Part shown: positions 35,371-44,907 of the stretch, in pieces
How positions within the stretch are numbered: position 1 is the stretch's first letter
Layout of the letters: each line of letters begins with the position of its first letter
Source of the DNA: Rhinopithecus roxellana
Taxonomy: Eukaryota > Chordata > Mammalia > Primates > Cercopithecidae
Length of the DNA: 64,000 nucleotides
NCBI RefSeq assembly: GCF_007565055.1
Contig: NC_044563.1
Span: 100,339,489-100,403,488, forward strand
Reading direction: 5' to 3'
Notes under the pieces: model-generated
The model's database searches: none
The model's input: only the letters and a program-made list of their open reading frames with translations
What the model was told of the DNA's origin: nothing
Program-made: the position numbers and the translations under genes

Positions 35371-38300
35371 TCAGTTCCCACCTATGAGTGAGAACATGCG
35401 GTGTTTGGTTTTCTCTTCTTGTGATAGTTTGCTAAGAATGATGGTTTCCAGCTGCATCCATGTCCCTACAAAGGACGCAAACTCATCCTTTTTTATGGCT
35501 GCATAGTATTCCATGGTGTATATGTGCCACATTTTCTTAATCCAGTCTGTCACAGATGGACATTTGGGTTGATTCCAAGTCTTTGCTATTGTGAATAGTG
35601 CTGCAATAAACATACGTGTGCATGTGTCTTTGTAGTAGAATAATTTATAATCCTTTGGGTATATACCCAGTAGTGGGATGGCTGGGTCATATGGTACATC
35701 TACTTCTAGATCCTTGAGGAATTGCCATACTGTTTTCCATAATGGTTGAACTAGTTTACAATCCCATCAACAGTGTAAAAATGTTCCTATTTCTCCACAT
35801 CCCCTCCAACACCTGTTGTTTCCTGATTTTTTAATGATTGCCATTCTAACTGGTGTGAGATGGTATCTCATTGTGGTTTTGATTTGCATTTCTCTGATGG
35901 CCAGTGATGATGAGCATTTTTTCATGTGTCTGTTGGCTGTATGAATGTCTTCTTTTGAGAAATGTCTGTTCATCTCCTTTGCCCACTTTTTGATGGGGTT
36001 GTTTGTTTTTTCTTGTATATTTGTTTGAGTTCTTTGTAGATTCTGGATATTAGCCCTTTGTCAGATGAGTAGGTTGCAAAAATTTTCTCCCATTCTGTAG
36101 GTTGCCTGTTCACTCTGATGGTAGTTTCTTTTGCTGTGCAGAAGCTCTTTAGTTTAATCAGATCCCATCTGTCAATTTTGGCTTTTGCTGCCATTGCTTT
36201 TGGTGTTTTAGACATGAAGTCCTTGCCCATGCCTATGTCCTGAATGGTACTACCTAGATTTTCTTCTAGGGTTTTGTTGGTATTAGGTCTAACATTTAAG
36301 TCTCTAATCCATCTTGAATTAATCTTCGTATAAGGAGTAAGGAAAGGATCCAGTTTCAGCTTTCTACTTATGGCTAGCCAATTTTCCCAGCACCATTTAT
36401 TAAATAGGGAATCCTTTCCCCATTTCTTGTTTCTCTCAGGTTTGTCAAAGATCAGATGGCTGTAGATGTGTGGTATTATTTCCGAGGACTCTGTTCTGTT
36501 CCATTGGTCTATATCTCTGGTTTGGTATCAGTACCATGCTGTTTTGGTTACTGTAGCCTTGTAGTATAGTTTGAAGTCAGGTAGCGTGACGCCTCCAGCT
36601 TTGTTCTTTTGACTTAGGATTGTCTTGGCAATGCGGGCTCTTTTTTGGTTCCATATGAACTTTAAAGTGTTTTTTTCCAATTCTGTGAAGAAACTCATTG
36701 GTAGCTTGATGGGGATGGCATTGAATCTATAAATAACCTTGGGCAGTATGGCCATTTTCACGATATTGATTCTTCCTATCCATGAGCATGGTATGTTCTT
36801 CCATTTGTTTGTGTCCTCTTTGATTTCACTGAGCAGTGGTTTGTAGTTCTCCTTGAAGAGGTCCTTTACATCCCTTGTAAGTTGGATTCCTAGGTATTTT
36901 ATTCTCTTTGAAGCAATTGTGAATGGAAGTTCATTCCTGATTTGGCTCTCTGCTTGTCTGTTACTGGTGTATAAGAATGCTTGTGATTTTTGCACATTAA
37001 TTTTGTATCCTGAGACTTTGCTGATGTTGCTTATCAGCTTAAGGAGATTTTGGGCTGAGACAATGGGGTTTTCTAAATATACAATCATGTCATCTGCAAA
37101 CAGGGACAATTTGACTTCTTCTTTTCCTAACTGGATACACTTGATTTCTTTCTCTTGCCTGATTGCCCTAGCCAGAACTTCCAAGACTATGTTGAATAGG
37201 AGTGGTGAGAGAGGGCATCCCTGTCTTGTGCCAGTTTTCAAAGGGAATTTTTCCAGTTTTTGCCCATTCAGTATGATATTAGCTGTGGGTTTGTCATAAA
37301 TAGCTGTTATTATTTTGAGGTACGTTCCATCAATACCGAATTTATTGAGCGCTTTTAGCATGAAGCGCTGTTGAATTTTGTCAAAAGCCTTTTCTGCATC
37401 TATTGAGATGATCATGTGGTTCTTGTCTTTGGTTCTGTTTATATGCTCGATTACGTTTATTGATTTGTGAATGTTGAACCAGCCTTGCATCCCAGGGATG
37501 AAGCCCACTTGATCATGGTGGATAAGCTTTTTGATGTGCTGCTGAATCCAGTTTGCAAGTATTTTATTGAGAATTTTTGCATCGATGTTCATCAGGGATA
37601 TTGGTCTAAAATTCTCTTTATTTGTTGTGTCTCTGCCAGGCTTTGGTATCAGGATGATGTTGGCCTCATAAAATGAGTTAGGGAGGATTCCCTCTTTTTC
37701 AGTTGATTGGAATAGTTTCAGAAGGAATGGTACCAGCTCCTCCTTGTACCTCTGGTAGAATTCAGCTGTGAATCCATCTGGTCCTGGACTTTTTTTGGTG
37801 GGTAGGCTATTAATTGTTGCCTAAATTTCAGAGCCTACTATTGGTCTATTTAGGGATTCAACTTCTTCCTGGTTTAGTCTTGGAAGAGTGTAAGTGTCCA
37901 GGAAATTATCCATTTCTTCTAGATTTTCTAGTTGATTTGTGTAGAGGTGTTTATAGTATTCTCTGATGGTAGTCTGTATTTCTGTGGGGTCAGTGGTGAT
38001 ATCCCCTTTATCGTTTTTTATTGCGTCTATTTGATTCCTCTCTCTTTTCTTCTTTATTAGTCTTGCTAGCGGTCTGTCAATTTTGTTGATCTTTTCAAAA
38101 AACCAACTCCTGGATACATTGATTTTTTGGAGGGTTTTTTGTGTCTCTATCTCCTTCAGTTCTGCTCTGATCTTAGTTATTTCTTGCCTTCTGCTAGCTT
38201 TTGAATGTGTTTGCTCTTGCTTCTCCAGTTCTTTTAATTGTGATGTTAGAGTGTCAATGCTAGATCTTTCCTGCTTTCTCTTGTGGGCATTTAGTGCTAT

Positions 38301-39197
38301 AAATTTCCCTCTCCACACTGCTTTAAATGTGTCCCAGAGATTCTGGCATGTTGTATCTTTGTTCTCATTGGTTTCAAAGAACATCTTTATTTCTGCTTTC
38401 ATTTTGTTATGTACCCAGTAGTCATTCAGGAGCAGGTTGTTCAGTTTCCATGTAGTTAAGCGGTTTTGATTGAGTTTCTTAGTCCTGAGTTCTAGTTTGA
38501 TTTCACTGTGGTCTGACAGAGAGTTTTTTATAATTTCTGTTCTTTTACATTTGCTGAGGCGTGCTTTACTTCCAATTATGTGGTCAATTTTGGAATAAGT
38601 GCGATGTGGTGCTGAGAAGAATGTATATTCTGTTGATTTGGGGTGGAGAGTTCTATAGATGTCTATTAGGTCCGCTTGGTACAGAGATGAGTTCAATTCC
38701 TGGATATCCTTGTTAACTTTCTGTCTCGTTGATCTGTCTAATTTTGACAGTGGAGTGTTGAAGTCTCCCATTATTTTTGTATGGGAGTCTAAGTCCCTTT
38801 GTAAGTCTCTAAGGACTTGCTTTATGAATCTGGGTGCTCCTGTATTGGGTGCATATATATTTAGGATAGTTAGCTCTTCCTGTTGAATTGATCCCTTTAC
38901 CATTATGTAATGGCCTTCTTTGTCTCTTTTGATCTTTGATGGTTTAAAGTCTGTTTTATCAGAGACGAGGATTGCAACCCCTGCTTTTTTTTGTTCTCCA
39001 TTTGCTTGGTAGATCTTCCTCCATCCCTTTATTTTGAGCCTATGTATGTCTCTGCCTGTGAGATGGGTCTCCTGAATACAGCAGACTGATGGGTCTTGAC
39101 TCTTTCTCCAGTTTGCCAGTCTGTGTCTTTTAATTGGAGCATTTAGTCCATTAACATTTAAGGTTAATATTGTTATGTGTGAACTTGATCCTTCCAT
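35371..39197 (-). pseudogene. L1 ORF2 (endonuclease/reverse transcriptase), disabled
   Basis: The first 458 codons are open (37821-39197) and hold the whole endonuclease domain. The residues the L1 literature assigns to catalysis are all present: N14, E43, Y115, D145, N147, T192, D205, S228, D229 and H230. A TAG at 37821-37823 stops the frame at codon 459. The rest is recognisable: RT with 'FADDMIVYLENP' (open 36528-37592), a W-to-stop TGA at 36528-36530, a one-base loss in an A-run near 36015, another W-to-stop at 35767-35769 just after 'FLHC', and the family end 'FSLIGGN' at 35371. Any protein made would be endonuclease only. Confidence 0.95.
37821..39197 (-). CDS. Truncated ORF2p: endonuclease domain, 458 aa
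   Basis: Open part of the disabled ORF2. In L1 this apurinic-like endonuclease nicks genomic DNA at T-rich sites to prime reverse transcription. The ATG at 39195-39197 starts the family-typical N-terminus (residues 7-17 read HITILTLNVNG) 63 bases after ORF1. The endonuclease covers residues 1 to about 239 and the RT-leading linker follows to 458. No RT is included. In L1, ORF2 is translated at low level by unconventional reinitiation after ORF1. Whether this copy is transcribed cannot be read from sequence. Confidence 0.7.
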   Translation of the reverse strand: MEGSSSHITILTLNVNGLNAPIKRHRLANWRKSQDPSVCCIQETHLTGRDIHRLKIKGWRKIYQANGEQKKAGVAILVSDKTDFKPSKIKRDKEGHYIMVKGSIQQEELTILNIYAPNTGAPRFIKQVLRDLQRDLDSHTKIMGDFNTPLSKLDRSTRQKVNKDIQELNSSLYQADLIDIYRTLHPKSTEYTFFSAPHRTYSKIDHIIGSKARLSKCKRTEIIKNSLSDHSEIKLELRTKKLNQNRLTTWKLNNLLLNDYWVHNKMKAEIKMFFETNENKDTTCQNLWDTFKAVWRGKFIALNAHKRKQERSSIDTLTSQLKELEKQEQTHSKASRRQEITKIRAELKEIETQKTLQKINVSRSWFFEKINKIDRPLARLIKKKRERNQIDAIKNDKGDITTDPTEIQTTIREYYKHLYTNQLENLEEMDNFLDTYTLPRLNQEEVESLNRPIVGSEI

Positions 39198-39260
39198 TAT
39201 GATATTAACTGGTTATTTTGCTCGTTAGTTGATGCAGTTTCCTCCTTGCCTCGATGGTCT

Positions 39261-40277
39261 TTACATTTTGGCATGTTTTTGCAATGGTTGGTACCGGTTG
39301 TTCCTTTCCATGTTTAGGGCTTCCTTCAGGGTCTCTTGTAAGGCAGGTCTGGTGGTGACAAAATCTCTAAGCATTTGCTTATCTGTAAAGGATCTTATTT
39401 CTCCTTCACTTATGAAACTTAGTTTGGCTGGATATGAAATTCTGGGTTGAAAATTCTTTTCTTTAAGAACGTTGAATATTGGCCCCCACTCTCTTCTGGC
39501 TTGTATAGTTTCTGCCGAGAGGTCTGCTGTTAGTCTGATGGGCTTCCCTTTGTGGGTAACCCGACCTTTCTCTCTGGCTGCCCTTAAGATTTTTTCCTTC
39601 ATTTCAACTTTGGTGAATCTGGCAATGATGTGTCTTGGAGTTGCTCTTCTCGAGGAGTATCTTTGTGGCGTTCTCTGTATTTCCTGAATTTGAATGTTGG
39701 CCTGCCCTACTAGGTTGGGGAAGTTCTCCTGGATGATATCCTGAAGAGTGTTTTCCAACTTGATTCCATTTTCCCCCTCACTTTCAGGCACCCCAATCAG
39801 ACATAGATTTGGTCTTTTTACATAAGCCCATACTTCTTGCAGGCTTTGTTCATTTCTTTTTCTTCTTTTTTCTTTTGGTTTCTCTTCTCGCTTCATTTCA
39901 TTCATTTGATCCTCAATCGCTGATACTCTTTCTTCCAGTTGATCAAGCCGGTTACTGAAGCTTGTGCATTTGTCACGTATTTCTCGTGTCATGGTTTTCA
40001 TCGCTGTCATTTCATTAATGACCTTCTCTGCATTAATTAGTCTAGCTATCAATTCTTCCACTCTTTTTTCAAGATTTTTAGTTTCTTTGCGCTGGGTACG
40101 TAACTCCTCCTTTAGCTCTGAGACGTTTGATGGACTGAAGCCTTCTTCTCTCATCTCGTCAAAGTCATTCTCTGACCAGCTTTGATCCGTTGCTGGCGAT
40201 GGGCTGCGCTCCTTTGCAGGGGGAGATGCGCTCTTATTTTTTGAATTTCCAGCTTTTCTGCCCTGCTTTTTCCCCAT
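39261..40277 (-). CDS. L1 ORF1p, RNA-binding chaperone, intact 338 aa
   Basis: Full family length (338 codons) with no stop or shift. L1 ORF1p forms trimers that coat L1 RNA in cytoplasmic particles and act as a nucleic-acid chaperone. Domains by eye: basic N-terminus with SP-rich patch (1-35), coiled coil with leucine/isoleucine heptads (about 52-150), RRM (about 155-252; 'RPNLCLIGVPES' at 155-166), C-terminal domain with the paired arginines R261-R262 and 'YPAKLSF' at 282-288. The ATG at 40275-40277 gives the family start MGKKQ. It differs from human ORF1p mainly in the coiled coil. It is the only intact TE protein in the window. Confidence 0.93.
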   Translation of the reverse strand: MGKKQGRKAGNSKNKSASPPAKERSPSPATDQSWSENDFDEMREEGFSPSNVSELKEELRTQRKETKNLEKRVEELIARLINAEKVINEMTAMKTMTREIRDKCTSFSNRLDQLEERVSAIEDQMNEMKREEKPKEKRRKRNEQSLQEVWAYVKRPNLCLIGVPESEGENGIKLENTLQDIIQENFPNLVGQANIQIQEIQRTPQRYSSRRATPRHIIARFTKVEMKEKILRAAREKGRVTHKGKPIRLTADLSAETIQARREWGPIFNVLKEKNFQPRISYPAKLSFISEGEIRSFTDKQMLRDFVTTRPALQETLKEALNMERNNRYQPLQKHAKM

Positions 40278-41298
40278 CTTTGTGGTTTTATCTGTCTCTG
40301 GTCTTTGATGATGGTGATGTACTGATGGGGTTTTGGTATAGGTGTCCTTCCTGTTTGATAGTTTTCCTTCTGACAGTCAGGACCCTCAGCTATAGGTCTG
40401 TTGGAGATTGCTTGAGGTTCACTCCAGACCCTGTTTGCCTGGGTATCAGCAGCAGAGGTTGCCGAAGATAGAATATTGCTGAACAGCGAGTGTACCTGTC
40501 TGATTCTTCCTTTGGAAGCTTCCTCTCAGGGGTGTACTCCACCCTGTGAGGTGTTGGGTGTCAGACTGCCCCTAGTGGGGGATGTCTCCCAGTTAGGCTA
40601 CTCAGGGGTGAGGGACCCACTTGAGCAGGCAGTCTGTCCGTTCTTAGATCTCAACCTCCGTGTTGGGAGATCCACTGCTCTCTTCAAAGCTGTCAGACAG
40701 AGTCGTTCGCGTCTGCACAGGCCTCTGCTGCTTGCCCTGTTGTGCCCTGTCCCCAGAGGTGGAGTCTACAGAGACAGGCAGGTTTCCTTGAGCTGCTGTG
40801 AGCTCCACCCAGTTCGAGCTTCCCAGCGGCTTTGTTTACCTACTTAAGCCTCAGCATTGCGGGCGCCCCTCCCCCAGCCTCACTGCTGCCTTGCGGATAG
40901 ATCGCCGCAGACTTCTTTGTTAGCAATGAGGGAGGCTCCGTGGGCATGGGACCCTCCCGGCCAGGTGTGGGATATATTCTCCTGGTGTGCCAATTGGCTT
41001 AAAGCGCAGTATTGGGGTGGGAATTACCCGATTTTCCAGGTGTTGTGTGTCTCAGTTCCCCTGGCTAGGAAAGGGATTCCCTTCCCCCTTGGCTTCCAGG
41101 TGAGGCGATGCCTCGCCCTGCTTCAGCTCTCGCTGGTCAGACTGCAGCAGCTTACCAGCACCGATTGTCCGGCACTCCCTAGTGAGATGACCCCAGTACC
41201 TCAGTTGAAAATGCAGAAATCACCGGTCTTCTGTGTCGCTCGCGCTGGGAGTTGGAGACTGGAGCTGTTCCTATTTGGCCATCTTGCTCTGCCCCCCC
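40278..41298 (-). promoter_or_regulatory. L1 5' UTR with internal promoter
   Basis: About 1.02 kb upstream of ORF1, GC-richer than the surroundings and with many CpG sites. The L1 5' UTR is known to carry an internal RNA polymerase II promoter plus an antisense promoter. The YY1 word (CAAGATGGCC on the minus strand) lies at 41277-41286, a dozen bases from the element start, as in human L1. Long antisense open frames inside it (for example 40857-41318 plus) are by-products of GC content. Confidence 0.85.
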
Positions 41299-42776
41299 TC
41301 TCTTCTTTTCTTGATTAATCTTGCTAGTGGCCTATTTTATTTACCTTTTCAAAGAACTAGCTTTTTGTTTCATTTGTCTTTTATTTTTTTGTTGTTGTTT
41401 TAATTTTATTTAGTTCTGCTCTGATTTTTGTTATTTATTTTCTTCTGCTGGGTTTGGATTTGGATCATTCTTGTTTCTCCAGTTCTGTAAGGTATGACCT
41501 TAGATTGTCTATTTTGCTCTTTCAGACTTTTTGATGTACATACTTAATGCTAGGAATTTTCCTCTTAGCACCACTTTGCTGTATACCAGAGGTTTTGATA
41601 CGTTTTGTCAGTATTATCATTCAGTTCAAAGAATTTTTAAATTTTCATCTGGATTTCATTGTTCATCCCGTGATCATTCAGTAGCAGTTTATTTAATTTC
41701 CAAGTATTTGCTGGTTTGTGTGTTCCTTTTGAAGTTGATTTCCAATTTTATTCCACTGTGGTTTGAGAGAGTGCTTAACATAATTTTGACTTTCTTAGAT
41801 TTACTGTGACTTGTTTTGTGGCCTATCATATGTTCTGTCTTGGAGAATGTCCCATGTGCTGATGAATAGAATGTACATTCTCCAGTTGTCAGGTAGAATG
41901 GTCTTTAAATATTTGTTAAGTCCATTTGTTGTATGGTTTAAGTCCACTGTTTGTTGACTTTCTGTCTTGATGACCTTTCTAGTGCTGTCAGTGGAGTATT
42001 AACGTTCCCCACTATTATTGTGTTACTGTCTATCTCATTTCTTAGGTGTAGTAGTAATTGTTTTATAAATTTGGGAGCTCCATCATTAAGTGCATATATA
42101 TTTAGGATTGCAATAATTTCCTGTTATATTAGTACTTTTCTCATTTTATAATGTCCCTCTTTGTCTTTTTAAACTGTGGTTGCTTTCAAGGTTGTTTTGT
42201 CTGATGTAAGACTAGCTATTCCTGCTAGCTTTTGGTGTCCATTTGCATAGAGTATCTATTTCCACTCCTTTACCTTAAGTTTGTGTGAGTCCTGATGTGT
42301 TAGGTGAGTCTCCTGAAGACAGCACAAACTGGTTGTTGAGTTTTTATCCATTCTGCATCTTTTAAGTGGAGCATTTAGGACATTTACATTCAATGTTAAT
42401 ATTGAGATATACGGTACTATTCTATTTATTGCATTATTTGTTGCCTGAATACCTTCTTTTTTTCATTGTATTATTATTATATAGGTCGTGAGATTTATGC
42501 TTTTAGGAGATTCCATTTTGGTGTATTTTTTAGAATTTGTTTCAAGATTTAGAGCTCCTTTTAGCAGTTCTTGTAGTGCTGGCTTGGTAGTGGCAAATTG
42601 TCTCAGTATTTGTCTGAAAAAGACTGTATCTTTCTTTCACTTATGAAGTTTAGTTTCACTGGATACAAAATTCTTGGCTGATAATTCTTTTGTTTCAGAA
42701 GGCTAAAAATAGGACTCCAATCCCTTCAGTTTGTAGAATTTCTGCTGATAAATCTGCTGTTAATATGATAGGTTTT
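41299..42776 (-). mobile_element. Split L1PB, part 2 (ORF2 5' half and ORF1 edge)
   Basis: Resumes the L1PB exactly after the target-site copy at 41299-41312: linker and endonuclease-side ORF2, then the spacer region, aligning step by step with 12900-14410 of the other L1PB ('gacctttctagtgctgtcag', 'ctgctgttaatatgatagg'). Cut at 42776 by the next L1. Confidence 0.88.
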
Positions 42777-44907
42777 CTTTCTTTTATTTTTCTTGATTTT
42801 TAAGTCTCTTTGTTTGTTTGTTTGTTTGTTTTTTATTATACTTTAAGTTCTAGGGTACATGTGCACAACGTGCAGGTTTGTTACACATGTATACATGTGC
42901 CATGTTGGTGTGCTGCACCCATTAACTTGTCATTTACATTAGCTATATCTCCTAATGCTGCTATCCCTCCCCGCTTTCCCCACCCCATGACAGGCCCCAG
43001 TGTGTGATGTTCCCCACCCAGTGTCCAAGTGTTGTCATTGTTCAATTACCACCTGTGAGTGAGAACCTGTGGTGTTTGGTTTTCTTTCCTTGTGACAGTT
43101 TGCTCAGAATGATGGTTTCTAGCTTCATCCATGTCCCTACAAGGGACATGAACTCATCCTTTTGTATGACTGCATAGTATTTCATGGTGTATATGTGCTA
43201 CCTTTTCTTAATCCAATCTACCATTGGTGGACATTTGGGTTGGTTCCAAGTCTCTGCTATTGTGAATAGTGCCTCAGTGAACATACATGTGCATGTGTCT
43301 TTATAGCAGCATGGTTTATAATCCTTTTGTTATATATCCAATAATGGGATGTCTGGGTCAAAAGGTAATTCTAATTCTAGATCCTTGAGGAATCACCACA
43401 CTGTTTTCCATGATAGTTGGACTAGTTAACAGTCCCACCAACAGTGTAAAAGTGTTCCTATTTCTCCGCATCCTCTTCAGCACCTCTTGTTTCTTGACAT
43501 TTTAAGGATCGCCATTCTAACTGGTGTGAGAAGGTATCTCATTGTGGTTTTGATTTGCATTTCTCTGATGGCCAGTGATGATGAGCGTTTTTTCATGTGT
43601 CTGCTGGCTACATAAATGTCTTCTTTTGAGAAGTATCCGTTCATATCCTTTGCCCACTTTTTGATGGGATTGTTTGATTTTTTCTTGAAAATTTGTTTAA
43701 GTTCTTTATAGATTCTGGATATTAGCCTTTTGTCAGACGGGTAGATTGTAAAAATTTTCTCCTGTTCTGTAGGTTACCTGTTAATTCTGACGCCTTTGAA
43801 AACTGGCACAAGACAGGGATGCTCTCTCTCACCACTCCTATTCAACAGAGTGTTGGAAGTTCTGGCTGCGGCAATCAGGCAGGAGAAAGAAATAAAGGGT
43901 ATTCAATTAGGAAAAGAGGAAGTCAAATTGTCCCTCTTTGCAGATGAAATGATTGTGTATTTAGAAAACCCCATAGTCTCAGCCCAAAATCTCCTTAAGC
44001 TGATAAGCAACTTCAGCAAAGTCTCAGGATACAAAATCAATGTGCAAAAATCACAAACATTCCTACACACCAATAACAAACAAACAGAGAGCCAAATCAT
44101 GAGTGAATTCCCATTCACAATGCTTCAAAGATAATTAAATACCTAGGAATCCAATTTACAAGGGATGTGAAGGACCTCTTCAAGGAGAACTACAAATCAC
44201 TGCTCAACAAAATAAAAGAGGACACAAGCAAATGGAAGAACATTCCATGCTCATGGATAGGAAGAATCAATATCGTGAAAGTGGCCATACTGCCCAAGGT
44301 AATTTATAGATTCAATGCCATCCCCATCAAGCTACCAATGACTTTCTTCACAGAATTGGAAAAAAACTACTTTAAAGTTCATATGAAACCTAAAAAGAGC
44401 CCACATTGCCAAGACAATCCTAGGCCAAAAGAACAAAGCTGGAGGCATCACGCTACCTGACCAAACTATACTACAAGGCTACAGTAACCAAAACAGCATG
44501 GTACTGGTACCAAAACAGAGATATAGACCAATGTAACAGAATAGAAACCTCAGAAATAACACCACACATCTACAACCATCTGATCTTTGACAAACCTGAC
44601 AAAAACAAGAAATAGGGCAAGGATGCCCTATTTAATAAATGGTGCTGGGAAAACTGGCTAGCCATATGTAGAAAGCTGAACCTGGATCCCTTCCTTACAC
44701 CTTATGCAAAAATTAATTCAAGATGGATGAAAGACTTAAATATTAGACCCCAAACCACAAAAACCCTAGAAGAAAACCAAGGCAATACCATTCAGGACAC
44801 AGGCATGGGCAAGGACTTCATGACTAAAACACCAAAAGCAATGGCAACAAAAGCCAAAATAGACAGATGGGATCTAATTAAATTAAAGAGCTTCTGCACA
44901 GCAAAAG
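42777..44907 (-). mobile_element. L1PA, 5'-inverted
   Basis: The 3' part is minus strand: tail and TTTG-rich run (42777-42834), 3' UTR, and ORF2 up to about 43790 ('tctgtaggttacctgttaat'). The 5' part, about 43795-44907, is plus strand and covers ORF2 from 'KTGTRQGCSLSPLLFN' to 'KSFCTAK'. On the L1 map the parts nearly abut. Its 3' UTR is of the older L1PA type without the monkey duplication, and its site copies have diverged by one base. Confidence 0.92.
43796..44134 (+). pseudogene. L1PA ORF2 RT fragment (inverted part)
   Basis: 112 open codons of RT with the active-site block altered to 'FADEMIVYLENP' (the second aspartate of the conserved DD pair is E here). More ORF2 follows in other frames at 44167-44460 and 44727-44963. 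Not functional. Confidence 0.85.

Larger units (their letters stand above)
35138..41298 (-). mobile_element. Complete monkey L1 (about 6.16 kb)
   Basis: The only complete young LINE here. Reading on the minus strand it has a G-run start at 41298, a 5' UTR of about 1 kb, ORF1, a 63-base spacer, ORF2, a 3' UTR and an A-rich tail at 35138-35152. Both the 3' UTR phrase and the ORF2 variant 'KDYKLFYYKDT' are shared with the L1 at 1-2003, so the two are close relatives. The perfect target duplication points to recent insertion. ORF2 is disabled, so the copy cannot move by itself. Confidence 0.95.
35124..41312. repeat. 14-bp target duplication around full-length L1
   Basis: TCTCTTCTTTTCTT occurs at 35124-35137 and 41299-41312. 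Removing the L1 and one copy rejoins the L1PB ORF2 sequence without a gap ('ccttctctcttcttttcttg', then 'attaatcttgctagtgg'). Confidence 0.95.

Noticed and set aside
36853..37299. 148-codon open frame antisense to L1 ORF2
   Set aside because: It recurs wherever L1 ORF2 occurs (29483, 43903) and is a shadow of the RT coding sequence.
39261..40277. ORF1 as a domesticated host gene
   Set aside because: It sits in a complete L1 with perfect target duplications and keeps the whole L1 layout, so it is simply a young L1 ORF1.
40857..41318. 153-codon open frame antisense to the L1 5' UTR
   Set aside because: GC-rich non-coding promoter sequence, not conserved as protein; not the known primate antisense ORF0 in position or start as far as I can judge.
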